Below, one piece after another: positions 53,904 through 63,676 of a DNA stretch of 64,000 nt. The position numbers and the translations under genes are program-made. The stretch is from Sphingobacterium sp. GVS05A. GTDB lineage: Bacteria; Bacteroidota; Bacteroidia; Sphingobacteriales; Sphingobacteriaceae. The stretch is taken from positions 1-64,000 of the forward strand of contig NZ_JAHXYR010000008.1 in the NCBI RefSeq assembly GCF_019969845.1. Direction: 5' to 3'. How positions within the stretch are numbered: position 1 is the first letter of the stretch; the number at the start of each line of letters is the position of its first letter. The notes below the pieces were generated by a model. That model was not told the origin of the DNA. It made no database searches and saw only the letters and a list, made by a program, of their open reading frames with translations.

Positions 53904-54964
53904 TATTTTGGCAAACTATATACTATTCCCATAGCCAATGACTGGCTCAATTGTACTCTTGAAATAACATCCGGATCATAGATCATAATCCCGTTTAGAT
54001 TGACGTTGATTACCCGAGTTACTTTCGCTGTTATTGTTACATCAAGACGATGCGTTGGATCTGAAATTTTCTCGTAATCAGCAAACAGATTATAACGAGC
54101 TTTCACATTCAGTTTATCTGTAAAATTCTTATCCAAGTTACCTGTTAGCTGAAATGCCAATGCATTTGAGAAGGAGCGATCTTCCTTCACACCAAACCGT
54201 TCTCCTGTACCCTTGCGCTTATTATTATCGCTCTCAGGCTGGCTCATATTTGGCAATAGATAATAACCATATTTATCGTAAAAGCCATCTACCGAACGTG
54301 GCTTTACGCGTTCATCCAAAATAAAGGTCTGCCGTGCGGTACCCGTACCAAAACGCAACGAAAACTCATTACTCGGCTTATACTCAAGACCGAAAGATTC
54401 GGTCAAATAAGCTGGCGCCATAAATGCATTTTCAATATAGTCTATTGTATCTTTACCATTTCTGGTTGTGTACTTGTATCCAGCATCAAATTGTGACTCA
54501 AAAGTAACCGATGTAAACAAAGCCCAGTTTGCCGACAATTTATAAGATAACTTGTTATCCCAAAATATACGGTCATTGTTCTTTTTCGCAATATTGTTAT
54601 TATTCTTGATCTTACCATAACGGAGGTCAACTTCAGTCACAAAATTAAAGTTGTCCCGGGTATAGTCTGATTTGTGATTGGCATTGAGACCAACAGCAAT
54701 AGATCCAACACCACCACCTTTCCAATTATCGTTAAAGGATGCCTGGTTTAAGTTGATCCCAAATTTGGTCCAATGCTTCCAGTAATCGACCTCAAGATTG
54801 AGCTTGGGTACCACCGGACGAATGGTTTTGATATTTAACGGTTGCTCTTTTTGGACAGAAATTACGGTATCTGGTTTTGCTCTAAGATCTTTCAGATCCT
54901 GTGCCTTTATGCTTGTAAAAGAAAGGCAAAGCAAAGCTATGCCGACAAAATTGAATAACTTCAT
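53903..54964 (-). CDS. DUF3078 outer-membrane-like protein
   Basis: The 353-residue protein has a signal peptide (cut near TSIKAQ) and beta-strand alternation, with the DUF3078 stretch WTKFGINLNQASFNDNWKGG, NHKSDYTRDNFNF and WALFTSVTFESQFD. The family is confined to Bacteroidota and is of unknown function, probably a barrel. It is 1 nt from the amidase gene, so the two share an mRNA. Confidence 0.88.
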   Translation of the reverse strand: MKLFNFVGIALLCLSFTSIKAQDLKDLRAKPDTVISVQKEQPLNIKTIRPVVPKLNLEVDYWKHWTKFGINLNQASFNDNWKGGGVGSIAVGLNANHKSDYTRDNFNFVTEVDLRYGKIKNNNNIAKKNNDRIFWDNKLSYKLSANWALFTSVTFESQFDAGYKYTTRNGKDTIDYIENAFMAPAYLTESFGLEYKPSNEFSLRFGTGTARQTFILDERVKPRSVDGFYDKYGYYLLPNMSQPESDNNKRKGTGERFGVKEDRSFSNALAFQLTGNLDKNFTDKLNVKARYNLFADYEKISDPTHRLDVTITAKVTRVINVNLNGIMIYDPDVISRVQLSQSLAMGIVYSLPK

Positions 54965-54986
54965 TCTGAAAACGTCTATTTTTTGT

Positions 54987-55748
54987 TTACGGTACTAATT
55001 TATAATTAATTGTTGGAAAAGGATCAATAAAATATTGAGAAGGGTTTATTCGATAACGGGAATAGCAATCTTTGATGTAATTTGTTACTTCGTAATCGCT
55101 TGCTGCCAGAATGAAAAAATAGGAGGGTCTAAATATTCTCCTAAATCGCTCCGCCTCTTCAAAATTGAGCCCCGTGACCTTACTAATAAGTTCCTTCGTA
55201 AATTTATAATCAATTACATTTTCCTTATAATCGTTTTCTATGGTTTTAGTCAGTCTACGCGCCCTTTTAGCCTCCTTACTAAACAGGCTATAAATAGAGT
55301 TGATGCTCAGTCCCGCTCCAGTAGGCCCCACCGAAAATACATCACCATATCCTGCTAACCGGTAGGCTTTCTCATAATCTTCTTTGGCTTTTCTCAGAAT
55401 TTCCTCAGGGTTCTTTCGTGCTGATACCTGCACCTCATCAATATAGATCGACTCCCGGATTAAATGAAACAATAATAATCCCTTATTGTCAACAGCAAGG
55501 GTATCTGAAAAATATTCCTTGCTCATTGCAACAATCTGATCACCTATCTGGGCAGAAAAGTCAAATTCACCTTTAATATTATTATAGAATACCTCTCCCG
55601 TCCTTAGATTGGCAAGTTTCACATTTCCGATACGTTGTTTGGTCTTTTTGTCAAATACGATCCCTTCAACTTTTTTTTCTTGACAAAAAAGCAGGGGGGT
55701 AATGCCTAGTATGGCTACAAACAGAAAAATATAGCGTATTAGTTTCAC
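54987..55748 (-). CDS. Exported CarboxypepD-domain protein
   Basis: The 253-residue protein has a signal peptide (PLLFCQEKKVEG). Residues about 25-105 are a carboxypeptidase-regulatory-like beta-sandwich (GIVFDKKTKQRIGNVKLANL). The helical rest (about 115-253) is conserved-looking but of unknown family. It lies 22 nt upstream of DUF3078 in the same direction. Confidence 0.8.
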   Translation of the reverse strand: MKLIRYIFLFVAILGITPLLFCQEKKVEGIVFDKKTKQRIGNVKLANLRTGEVFYNNIKGEFDFSAQIGDQIVAMSKEYFSDTLAVDNKGLLLFHLIRESIYIDEVQVSARKNPEEILRKAKEDYEKAYRLAGYGDVFSVGPTGAGLSINSIYSLFSKEAKRARRLTKTIENDYKENVIDYKFTKELISKVTGLNFEEAERFRRIFRPSYFFILAASDYEVTNYIKDCYSRYRINPSQYFIDPFPTINYKLVP

Positions 55749-55809
55749 TTTCGTAAAACTACTATATCGCTGTACAAAACTGAAATATTTAACATCTTTT
55801 AAAGCGTAA

Positions 55810-56643
55810 CTATTTAGATATAACCAATAGCTGTCCTAAGGACAATGCTTCATCTGTAAGGCCATTTAATGATTTGATCTGTTCGACAGAGACATTATAG
55901 AGCTTGCTAAGCGAATAAAGCGTTTCCTGCGCTTTCACCTCGTGAATACGCATCGCTAAAGGGCTTTTAATCTCCTCAGTCTTCACAGTAGCAGGAGGGG
56001 TCTCCTGAACATTCTGGACGATTTCTTCTTTTACAACCTCTTCACGCACGACTTTCTCCTTAGGAGTCTCTCTTCGGTCATATTGATCAAGATGATATCG
56101 TTCTATCATTTCAATCAATAGATCCGGATAACGGGGGTTGGTTGCATATCCTGCAGCCTTCAGTCCCTTAGCCCACCCCTTGTAATCATCCTTATCCAAC
56201 TTAAACAAAGCCGAATAACGGGGTCGTAGCAGAAACTCGGAGTGATCCCTAAACGATTGTTGAGGGTTGTCATATACACGAAAACAATCATTAATATTAT
56301 CGTCGGGACGGGTCACGGATTTACCTTTCCATACGCCACCACACTTAATACCAAAATGATTATTTGCTTCACGTGCTAGGTAGCTATTTCCGTTGCCAGA
56401 CTCCAGCAGAGCCTGAGCGAGCTTAATGCTGGCCGGAATACCATACTTGTTCATTTCTGCAATTGCTATATCTTTATATTGAGCAATGTAGTCATTTCCA
56501 GCCATGGTGGGTCGGCCTACGGAAGAAGATGAAGAAGTTTTTGAATTGGATCCGGATTTAGAGGATGATAATGTGCCTCTCCGGCTTGAACATGATGTAA
56601 TCAACATCATGAATACAATCATGCCATAAAAAAACTTCTTCAT
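55810..56643 (-). CDS. Glucosaminidase-LysM lipoprotein
   Basis: This 277-residue cell-wall hydrolase is a lipoprotein (LITSC, about residue 18). A Ser-rich spacer leads to a glucosaminidase domain (about 50-195), with catalytic Glu in LAQALLESGNGNSYLA and the repeating NNHFGIKC. A LysM repeat at the end (HEVKAQETLYSLSKLYNVSV, about 232-277) anchors it to peptidoglycan. It is 15 nt after the smaller related gene at 56659. Confidence 0.93.
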   Translation of the reverse strand: MKKFFYGMIVFMMLITSCSSRRGTLSSSKSGSNSKTSSSSSVGRPTMAGNDYIAQYKDIAIAEMNKYGIPASIKLAQALLESGNGNSYLAREANNHFGIKCGGVWKGKSVTRPDDNINDCFRVYDNPQQSFRDHSEFLLRPRYSALFKLDKDDYKGWAKGLKAAGYATNPRYPDLLIEMIERYHLDQYDRRETPKEKVVREEVVKEEIVQNVQETPPATVKTEEIKSPLAMRIHEVKAQETLYSLSKLYNVSVEQIKSLNGLTDEALSLGQLLVISK

Positions 56644-56658
56644 GCAATAATATCGTGC

Positions 56659-57180
56659 TTATTTTTTTGTTGACGAGAATTTATTTTGCTTGGAATCGTT
56701 ATCAAACATATCAAGATGATATAGTTTGATCGTTTTAAGTACTTTCGCTGTCCAGTCTCTACTCGTAGAGTATCCCGAACGAGCTATTGCCTTGACCCAA
56801 GCTTCATATTTTTCTCCTGGATGTTTTTCAAAAAGGCTTTGAGTAGTCTTCTTTCTTTTTACTATCCCCACAAAGTCATCATATGAGTCTAATACAGACC
56901 TATAACCTTTGTAAGCTGACCGAATAACGGTACTTCTGTTCTTTCCTTTGACACCAAAATGGTTATTCAAATTCTTTGCTATCCTGCTACCACCATTTCC
57001 GCTTTCATGCATAGCGATGGCTAAGATAACCGATGCTGGAACTCCGTGTTCCTCCATCATTTCTTTTGCTATTGGACTGTACTTATCGACATATGCCGCA
57101 CTTTGAGCTGAAACTTTTGAAATTCCAAAAGTTGCCAAAGCCAGTACCAGTACAAAGCTTTTTAATTGTTTTAAATTCAT
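56659..57180 (-). CDS. Exported glucosaminidase-domain protein
   Basis: The 173-residue protein has a signal peptide (ATFGISKVSAQS) and one glucosaminidase domain, with catalytic Glu in LAIAMHESGNGGSRIA and NNHFGVKGKN. It lacks LysM. The start at 57180 is the one with a signal peptide; the frame is open to 57222. It is clearly paralogous to the next, larger gene, and the two hydrolases form a pair. Confidence 0.9.
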   Translation of the reverse strand: MNLKQLKSFVLVLALATFGISKVSAQSAAYVDKYSPIAKEMMEEHGVPASVILAIAMHESGNGGSRIAKNLNNHFGVKGKNRSTVIRSAYKGYRSVLDSYDDFVGIVKRKKTTQSLFEKHPGEKYEAWVKAIARSGYSTSRDWTAKVLKTIKLYHLDMFDNDSKQNKFSSTKK

Positions 57181-57202
57181 GAAGAATGTTTTAGTTCTCA
57201 AA

Positions 57203-57838
57203 TTACTTCTTGCGCAATGCAAAAAGTCCGTCTCGAATCGGTAATATTACCTTTTCTACGCGCTTGTCCTGAGCTAAACGTGCATTCAAATCAATGATCT
57301 GCTTTGTTTGGTTGTCTGGTTTTGAATCTAACACCTTACCTTTCCATAAGACATTGTCAATCAAAATAAGTCCCCCAGACGGAACTTGATTTATTATCGT
57401 TTCGAAATAATATAAATTTCTCTTTTTATCAGCGTCAATAAACACCAGATCAAATGTTTCATTCAATGTGGGTATAATCTCCGCTGCATCGCCAATATGG
57501 TATCTGATTTTATCTGCGAATTCAGACGCATCAAAATAACCTTGGACTCTCTCCTGTTGCTCTTCATTGATATCAATGGTATGTAAAACCCCATCTTGCT
57601 GAAGCCCCTCTGCGAGACATAATGTTGCATATCCCGTAAAAGTTCCGATCTCCAAAATACGTTTTGGAGCAACCAATTTACTCAATAAAGAAAGAACTCT
57701 TCCCTGGTAATGACCAGATAACATATGGGGCATTGTTTCCTTCAAATATGTCTCCCGATTTACCCTTTTCAGTAACGAATTTTCATCGTCTGTAGTATGT
57801 TCCAAATAGGACTCCAAATCGTCGGCAACAATTTCCAT
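57203..57838 (-). CDS. O-methyltransferase (caffeoyl-CoA-type)
   Basis: The 211-residue enzyme shows the O-methyltransferase family 3 core: ILEIGTFTGYATLCLAEGLQ (motif I), HTIDINEEQ, FDLVFIDADKKRNLYYFE (metal-binding Asp-Ala-Asp-Lys) and GGLILIDNVLWKGKV. The start at 57838 (MEIVADDLES) is usual for this family; another ATG lies 24 nt upstream. Substrate unknown. Confidence 0.93.
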   Translation of the reverse strand: MEIVADDLESYLEHTTDDENSLLKRVNRETYLKETMPHMLSGHYQGRVLSLLSKLVAPKRILEIGTFTGYATLCLAEGLQQDGVLHTIDINEEQQERVQGYFDASEFADKIRYHIGDAAEIIPTLNETFDLVFIDADKKRNLYYFETIINQVPSGGLILIDNVLWKGKVLDSKPDNQTKQIIDLNARLAQDKRVEKVILPIRDGLFALRKK

Positions 57839-58014
57839 AACCACAAAGGTACCAAAAAACATTTTTATGATAAAAATATTTTTTTATAAACAACTGAAAA
57901 ACAGTACAATATAATTATCGGATTGTAAAGGAATTTTTCAGTGACTTGCCTTAAAAGCCCAAAAACGCAATATCCTCTTTTTTTGATTTTTGTATTTATT
58001 TCCAAATTTCATCA

Positions 58015-58059
58015 AAAAATTAGCCCTCGAGAAGACGTGCTTTTCGAGGGCTAATTTTT
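58015..58059 (-). terminator. Terminator downstream of folE
   Basis: AAAAATTAGCCCTCGA (58015-58030) pairs perfectly with TCGAGGGCTAATTTTT (58044-58059) with a 13-nt loop. It follows the folE stop on the minus strand. Confidence 0.9.
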
Positions 58060-58079
58060 ATTATTTATCGATAAAAATA

Positions 58080-58709
58080 TTAGGCAAGATCCGCTGTGAT
58101 CAAACGTAAAAATTCCGATCGTGTCACGTCATTCTGAAATGCTCCTGTAAATGCCGAGGTTGTTGTAACAGAATTTTGTTTTTGTACACCACGCATGGCC
58201 ATACACATGTGTTTGCACTCCATCACAACCGCAACTCCACGCGCGCCTAGTGTTTCCTGGATACAGTCTCTGATTTCGTTGGTCAGACGCTCTTGTACTT
58301 GCAGGCGGCGAGCAAAGATATCTACAACACGAGGAATTTTACTCAAACCTACAATATGTCCGTTTGGAATATAAGCGATATGTGCCTTTCCAAAGAAAGG
58401 CAGCATGTGATGCTCACACAAAGAGTACACTTCGATGTCCTTTACAACCACCATCTGGCTATAATCTTCCTCAAACATGGCTCCTCTCAGTACTTCAGCA
58501 GCATCGATATCATATCCATGTGTCAAAAACTGCAGGGCTTTAGCCACACGCTCAGGAGTCTTTACCAGACCTTCACGCTTAGGATCCTCTCCCAGGCATT
58601 CCAATATATCTGTATAATGAGAAGCGATGCGATCTACTTTTTCAGTATTGTATTTGTCGATCTTAATATATCCATCCAACTCTTCGTTGTCAAATGAGTG
58701 TTGACTCAT
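58080..58709 (-). CDS. folE: GTP cyclohydrolase I
   Basis: This 209-residue enzyme opens GTP to 7,8-dihydroneopterin triphosphate, the first step to folate and queuosine. Zinc ligands and active site are visible: [20 protein letters not shown] and [16 protein letters not shown], with the [11 protein letters not shown]-type GTP-binding helix as [13 protein letters not shown]. Its neighbour queD uses the product, so the pair makes functional sense. Confidence 0.97.
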   Translation of the reverse strand: MSQHSFDNEELDGYIKIDKYNTEKVDRIASHYTDILECLGEDPKREGLVKTPERVAKALQFLTHGYDIDAAEVLRGAMFEEDYSQMVVVKDIEVYSLCEHHMLPFFGKAHIAYIPNGHIVGLSKIPRVVDIFARRLQVQERLTNEIRDCIQETLGARGVAVVMECKHMCMAMRGVQKQNSVTTTSAFTGAFQNDVTRSEFLRLITADLA

Positions 58710-58737
58710 AGTTTCTACTATTTAAATGTATTAAAGA

Positions 58738-59151
58738 TTAATCGCCAAAATATTCGACGTAGTTATTTTCGGTTTCGTGCAAACGAACACTATGTAGTGC
58801 CACTCCTTGTTCTTCAAACAGTGGTTTCAGTATCCTGAATATCTCAATAGCGATATTTTCTGTAGAAGCCATGACACCCTTCATAAAATCAACATCCAAG
58901 TTGAAATTACGATGATCCACTTTATCAATGATGCTACGATTGATAATTTCCTTCATGATCTTTAAATCAATCAAAAAACCAGTTTCGGGATTTACCTCCC
59001 CCTTCACTGTGACAAAAAGGTCATAATTGTGTCCATGCCAATTTGGATTAGAACAGAGTCCAAACACTTGTTCGTTTTGTTCATTGCTCCAATCTTCACG
59101 ATACAGCTTATGTGCTGCACAAAAACGTTCACGACGAGTTATAAATATCAT
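58738..59151 (-). CDS. queD: 6-carboxy-5,6,7,8-tetrahydropterin synthase
   Basis: This 137-residue enzyme acts on the FolE product in queuosine synthesis. It has the zinc-binding histidines in FCAAHKLY and GHNYDLFV, plus catalytic Cys in GLCSNPNWHGH and the Asp/His pair DKVDHRNFN. I chose ATG 59151; the longer frame to 59235 has no similarity. A -7 element TATCTTTG (minus strand, 59166-59159) lies 7 nt upstream, so the mRNA may have almost no leader. Confidence 0.94.
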   Translation of the reverse strand: MIFITRRERFCAAHKLYREDWSNEQNEQVFGLCSNPNWHGHNYDLFVTVKGEVNPETGFLIDLKIMKEIINRSIIDKVDHRNFNLDVDFMKGVMASTENIAIEIFRILKPLFEEQGVALHSVRLHETENNYVEYFGD

Positions 59152-59158
59152 AATAAGA

Positions 59159-59166
59159 CAAAGATA
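59159..59166 (-). promoter_or_regulatory. -7 promoter element of queD
   Basis: TATCTTTG on the minus strand matches TAnnTTTG. The distance to the ATG at 59151 is so short that transcription would begin at or next to the start codon. Confidence 0.5.
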
Positions 59167-59325
59167 CGGCTTTAGGCCCAATTTTAACATTTCTATTTTA
59201 GGAATGCCGTCAGAATATGGTAATATAATTAACAAGTAAAGATCATCTGTCGATTTTTATTTTAATCTGCTAAAGACATCCGCTATAATTCGTAATTTTC
59301 GCATACTATTTAAAAGAGTTCTATC

Positions 59326-59967
59326 ATGAAGATATTAATCGTAGCCGCTACGCAATTCGAAATTCAACCTTTTTTGGAGGTTGCCGCCAACTACCCCAAT
59401 TGTGATACGGTAATCACAGGTGTGGGGATGGTTGCAACAGCATTTGAATTAGGAAGGATACTACATGAAAACGAATATGATCTCCTTATAAATATAGGTA
59501 TAGCAGGATGCTTTGACCGCAACCTGAAAATAGGAGAGGTCGTGCAGGTCACCTCAGAATCTTTAGTGGAATTGGGTGCAGAAGATGACCTACAGTTTAT
59601 CCCGATCGAACAGTTGGGTTTCGGAAAATCCAAATTTGAGTCTTCTTTGCTTCAAGGCAAAAATGTAGCGTTTCCCTTTTTAGCCCAAAGACATGGTATT
59701 ACAGTAAATAAGGTCCATGGGAATGCCGATAGTATTGCAAAAGTTCTACAGATCAACCCCAACAGTTGTATCGAGAGCATGGAAGGTGCGGCCGTTTTTT
59801 TTGCCGCGGATAAAATGGGACTTCCGGTGATTGAGCTTCGTGGGATTTCCAACTACGTAGAAAAAAGAAACCGTGCCACGTGGAACATTCCTCTAGCAAT
59901 AATGAATAGTAATAAGGCGCTTATACAAACATTGGATTTCTTGCCAGACTTATTTTCCAAAATTTAA
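59326..59967 (+). CDS. mqnB: Futalosine hydrolase
   Basis: This 213-residue nucleosidase removes hypoxanthine from futalosine in the alternative menaquinone pathway. It has the MTA/SAH nucleosidase fold: ITGVGMVATAFELG, INIGIAGCFD and the catalytic-region SMEGAAVFFAA, ending with ELRGISNYVEKRNRATW. Absence of the usual MTA/SAH context favours the futalosine role. Transcribed alone between queD and the E1-beta gene. Confidence 0.9.
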   Translation: MKILIVAATQFEIQPFLEVAANYPNCDTVITGVGMVATAFELGRILHENEYDLLINIGIAGCFDRNLKIGEVVQVTSESLVELGAEDDLQFIPIEQLGFGKSKFESSLLQGKNVAFPFLAQRHGITVNKVHGNADSIAKVLQINPNSCIESMEGAAVFFAADKMGLPVIELRGISNYVEKRNRATWNIPLAIMNSNKALIQTLDFLPDLFSKI

Positions 59968-60051
59968 TACAAAAGTCATTTACTTATTAAAAAATGACAT
60001 AAAACTATACAATTAGGCTAGTCAAATCTTCAAAATATCAATTTTAAATAG

Positions 60052-60059
60052 TAGATTTG
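60052..60059 (+). promoter_or_regulatory. -7 promoter element of the E1-beta gene
   Basis: TAGATTTG matches TAnnTTTG 31 nt upstream of the ATG at 60091. No -33 TTTG at the proper spacing was seen. Confidence 0.45.
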
Positions 60060-60090
60060 TAATCTAAAAATTGACACTATTTTACAACTG

Positions 60091-61077
60091 ATGAGAGAAA
60101 TACAATTCAGAGAAGCACTTCGTGAAGCAATGAACGAAGAAATGCGTAAAGACGACAAAATATTTTTATTAGGTGAAGAAGTTGCAGAGTATAACGGAGC
60201 TTATAAGGTAAGCCAAGGTATGCTTGATGAATTCGGTGCAAAACGTATCATTGATACACCTATTGCTGAACTTGGTTTTGCTGGGATTGCTGTCGGTGCA
60301 GCAATGAACGGTCTAAAACCAATCGTTGAATTCATGACGTTCAACTTTTCACTTGTTGCGATTGACCAAGTTATCAATGCCGCTGCAAAAATCCACTCGA
60401 TGAGTGGTGGACAATTTTCTATCCCAATGGTCTTCCGTGGCCCGACAGGAAATGCAGGTCAGCTAGCAGCACAACACTCTCAAAACTTTGAAAACTGGTT
60501 TGCAAATACACCAGGTTTAAAGGTGGTTGTTCCTTCAAACCCTTATGAAGCTAAAGGTTTATTGAAATCTTCTATTATTGATCCAGATCCAGTTATTTTC
60601 ATGGAATCTGAGGTCATGTACGGTGATAAAGGCGAAGTTCCTGAAGAAGAGTACTACTTAGAAATCGGAAAGGCAAATATCATCCAAGAAGGTACTGATG
60701 TTACTGTTGTTTCTTTCGGTAAAATGCTTCCTCGTGTTGTAATTCCAGCAGTTGAAGAATTGAAAAAAGAAGGTATCAGTGTAGAATTGATCGATTTGCG
60801 TTCTGTACGACCTATTGATTACCCTACGCTTATTGAATCTGTAAAGAAAACAAACCGTTTGGTTATTGTAGAAGAAGCTTGGCCTTTGGCGTCGATCTCT
60901 ACAGATTTAGCATTTAATGTACAACGCAATGCATTTGATTATTTGGACGCTCCTGTAATTCGTGTGAATTGTGCTGACGTACCTCTTCCTTATGCACCAA
61001 CATTGATTGAAGCTGCTTTACCTAATGTAGAAAAAGTAGTTAAAGCTGTAAAAGAAGTATCTTACATCAAAAAATAA
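60091..61077 (+). CDS. pdhB: Pyruvate dehydrogenase E1 component, beta subunit
   Basis: The 328-residue subunit works with the alpha subunit and thiamine diphosphate to decarboxylate pyruvate. It shows the E1-beta profile: MREIQFREALREAMNEEMRK, LGEEVAEYNGAYKVSQGML, DTPIAELGFAGIAVGAA and the Gly-rich FRGPTGNAGQLAAQHSQNF. The pdhA and E2 genes are not beside it. A 2-oxoacid other than pyruvate is possible but the sequence fits PdhB. Confidence 0.92.
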   Translation: MREIQFREALREAMNEEMRKDDKIFLLGEEVAEYNGAYKVSQGMLDEFGAKRIIDTPIAELGFAGIAVGAAMNGLKPIVEFMTFNFSLVAIDQVINAAAKIHSMSGGQFSIPMVFRGPTGNAGQLAAQHSQNFENWFANTPGLKVVVPSNPYEAKGLLKSSIIDPDPVIFMESEVMYGDKGEVPEEEYYLEIGKANIIQEGTDVTVVSFGKMLPRVVIPAVEELKKEGISVELIDLRSVRPIDYPTLIESVKKTNRLVIVEEAWPLASISTDLAFNVQRNAFDYLDAPVIRVNCADVPLPYAPTLIEAALPNVEKVVKAVKEVSYIKK

Positions 61078-61100
61078 TTGGATTCTTTTTTGAATCCAAT

Positions 61101-61135
61101 AAAAATCCCTTTTACTGATTGTAAAAGGGATTTTT
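61101..61135 (+). terminator. Terminator after pdhB
   Basis: AAAAATCCCTTTTA (61101-61114) pairs with TAAAAGGGATTTTT (61122-61135), 7-nt loop, followed by more T. A smaller GGATTC hairpin lies just upstream. Confidence 0.9.
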
Positions 61136-61180
61136 TTATATATTTATCTGTTCTGTTATTATTAACAAAAATCCCAATAG

Positions 61181-61936
61181 ATGAAAACACTAAAAACAAT
61201 AGCTATGACGGCTGTAATCGCATTTGTAGCCCTGTCTGTATCAGCCCAAAAGAAATTTACCCTACGGGTGAATCCCGAAGAGGGAAAGAAAATAGCGCAA
61301 AATGTTATCATGGCAATGGATATCGAAACTGGCGAACAGAAGATTGTGACAGATTTAACAATGGGCTTTGATATTACAAATACAGCCAAGAAAGACAATT
61401 CCTTTCTATTTGAGCTTAAATACACTGGTATCAATATGAAAATGAGCGGAGAAGCTATGGAAATGACCTATGACTCCAAAAATCCGGAAGCAAATGAATT
61501 TTCAAAACAGATGCATGCTACAGTAGGCAAGCTAGTAGATAGTAAGATCAGCTTTTCAATAGATCACTTGGGAAAATCTTCTGATATAAAATTGCCAGAA
61601 GGCGTCAACCTTCCCTTTGATCGCAGTATGTTTGAAAATATTAGCACCGTATTGCCTGAGCATGCCATTAGTATTGGAGAATCATGGAGTTCAAAATCAG
61701 AATCGGAAGAATCGGGTCTACTGGTCGAAAACAAAATGACTCTCGCCGAAGTAAATGAACAGGGTTATAAGGTAAATGTGGAAGGAAAAATGTTTGGATC
61801 CGACGCAAAACAGGTCGGCAGTATCCAAGGATTCTATGTATTGGATAAAAAGACTTGTCTGACTAAAATAACAGAAATGACAAGTGATGTCGATATGCCT
61901 GAAGCAAAGATCAAAACAGTCATAAAATGCCAGTAG
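61181..61936 (+). CDS. DUF6263-family exported protein
   Basis: The 251-residue protein has a signal peptide (MTAVIAFVALSVSAQKK). The mature part reads as beta-rich DUF6263, with PEEGKKIAQNVIMAMDIE, TMGFDITNTAKKDNSFLFEL and LPEHAISIGESWSSKSE. Function unknown. It converges on gcvH through a shared terminator. Confidence 0.85.
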   Translation: MKTLKTIAMTAVIAFVALSVSAQKKFTLRVNPEEGKKIAQNVIMAMDIETGEQKIVTDLTMGFDITNTAKKDNSFLFELKYTGINMKMSGEAMEMTYDSKNPEANEFSKQMHATVGKLVDSKISFSIDHLGKSSDIKLPEGVNLPFDRSMFENISTVLPEHAISIGESWSSKSESEESGLLVENKMTLAEVNEQGYKVNVEGKMFGSDAKQVGSIQGFYVLDKKTCLTKITEMTSDVDMPEAKIKTVIKCQ

Positions 61937-61944
61937 ATGGCGAC

Positions 61945-61982
61945 AAAAAAGGGGCTTAATTTTAAAATTAAGCCCCTTTTTT
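61945..61982. terminator. Bidirectional terminator between the DUF6263 gene and gcvH
   Basis: A perfect 38-nt palindrome (61945-61963 with 61964-61982), with A-rich and T-rich ends around a GGGGCTTAA core. It serves both converging transcripts. Confidence 0.93.
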
Positions 61983-61997
61983 GTTATCACAACGATA

Positions 61998-62378
61998 TTA
62001 AGCGTTGATTTCTTCTTTGTATTGATCTGCAGATAATAATGCGTCTACGTCTGCTACATTATTCAATTTAACACGAACAATCCAGCCCTCACCATATGGA
62101 TCAGAATTCACCAATTCAGGAGAAGCATCAATTGCATCATTAACTGATAAAATTGTAGCTGCTACAGGCAAAAACAAATCAGAAACTGTTTTTACAGCTT
62201 CGATTGTACCGAAAACTTCATTTGCGGCAACTTCTTCACCTACAGTGTTAATGTCAACAAAAACGATGTCACCCAATTCACGTTGAGCGAAATCGGTAAT
62301 CCCTACAACTGCTTCATCACCTTCAACACGAATCCATTCGTGATCTTTGGTGTATTTCAATTCTGCTGGAAAATTCAT
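61998..62378 (-). CDS. gcvH: Glycine cleavage system H protein
   Basis: This 126-residue carrier shuttles the aminomethyl group on a lipoyl arm in glycine cleavage. The lipoylated Lys63 sits in [30 protein letters not shown] is the standard opening, so ATG 62378 is chosen; the frame is open to 62429. P, T and L proteins are not in the window. Confidence 0.96.
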   Translation of the reverse strand: MNFPAELKYTKDHEWIRVEGDEAVVGITDFAQRELGDIVFVDINTVGEEVAANEVFGTIEAVKTVSDLFLPVAATILSVNDAIDASPELVNSDPYGEGWIVRVKLNNVADVDALLSADQYKEEINA

Positions 62379-62478
62379 TGTATCTAATTTTTTGATTTTT
62401 AATGCCGTGAAGTTACAAAATATCTTCAATTGTCAAAAATGATATTCATTATAAGATTTTTGTGTTTATTTTTAGATT

Positions 62479-63675
62479 ATGAATCCTCAAATCGAAAAAC
62501 TTTATCAGATCGCGCTTAAAAAAGAGCGTTTTATTATTGGATTAATGTCCGGAACATCTTTAGACGGTCTTGATATCGCATTGTGCCGTATTGAAAATGC
62601 CGGAAAGACCACAAAAATAAGCTTAGAAAAGTTTATCACAATGGATTACGAGGATATATTCAGAACGAAAGTCCGTGAAATATTCGCAAAAAGAACCATC
62701 GACCAGCAGTTATTTTCGGGCCTCAACGCATATGTTGGGATCACCCATGCGAACCTGATCAACCAGGCTCTTGAAAGCTGGAATATTTCAGCTACTGAGA
62801 TAGACTGCATCGCTAGTCATGGACAGACGGTATACCATGCCCCGCAATCGTTGACAAAGGACCTTGCTTGGCCAAATAGCACACTACAAATCGGTGATGG
62901 GGATCATATTGCTATACATACCGGCATAATTACACTGTCAGATTTTAGACAAAAACACATTGCTGCAGGAGGAGAGGGGGCACCATTAGCAGCCTATGGA
63001 GACTACCTTCTTTTTTCCCATCCCACCGAAAACCGATTTTTACTGAATATAGGCGGCATTTCAAATTTCACCTTTATTCCGAGTCATCAAAGCAATCTGG
63101 AAGCCTATGCGACAGATCTAGGGCCAGGAAATACAATGATGAACCAGTATATGAAAGCTCATTTTGACCAAGAGATGGACAGAGACGCCATGATTGCAAA
63201 AAAGGGGACAGTTAATGGACCATTATTGGAGCAGCTCCTGGCGGAAGAATTCCTAACTTTGGAGTTCCCGAAAACAACAGGTCCGGAATTATTCAATCTT
63301 GATTACCTGAAAGAGGCTCAAAAACGTTCAGAGACGTTAGATCTCTCAGCAGAAGATATCATGGCAACACTCAATCGCTTTTCGGCCCAAGCGATGATCA
63401 ACGGCATACGTCGGCAAGCCCTTGGCTTAGCGAATTTCTCGGTATATATCAGTGGCGGGGGATTGCATAATCCGCTACTTTTTGGGTACATCAAAGCAAA
63501 TCTACCGGACATCAAAGTAGAGAGCTTCGCCACATTAGGGGTTGATCCCGATGCGAAGGAAGCTGTATTATTCGCCTTGCTAGCCAATGAGACCCTCACT
63601 GGAAACAAATCCAATGTCGAACATATAAAAGATTCTCCGGCGGTCTGTATGGGCAAAATTAGTCTACCAGAGTAG
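62479..63675 (+). CDS. anmK: Anhydro-N-acetylmuramic acid kinase
   Basis: This 398-residue enzyme phosphorylates and opens 1,6-anhydro-MurNAc during peptidoglycan recycling. The ATP-binding opening IGLMSGTSLDGLDIALC, then CIASHGQTVYHAP, ATDLGPGNTMMNQYM and VYISGGGLHNPLL are typical. Its end is 1 nt from the convergent DUF2461 gene. Confidence 0.95.
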   Translation: MNPQIEKLYQIALKKERFIIGLMSGTSLDGLDIALCRIENAGKTTKISLEKFITMDYEDIFRTKVREIFAKRTIDQQLFSGLNAYVGITHANLINQALESWNISATEIDCIASHGQTVYHAPQSLTKDLAWPNSTLQIGDGDHIAIHTGIITLSDFRQKHIAAGGEGAPLAAYGDYLLFSHPTENRFLLNIGGISNFTFIPSHQSNLEAYATDLGPGNTMMNQYMKAHFDQEMDRDAMIAKKGTVNGPLLEQLLAEEFLTLEFPKTTGPELFNLDYLKEAQKRSETLDLSAEDIMATLNRFSAQAMINGIRRQALGLANFSVYISGGGLHNPLLFGYIKANLPDIKVESFATLGVDPDAKEAVLFALLANETLTGNKSNVEHIKDSPAVCMGKISLPE

Positions 63676-63676
63676 A

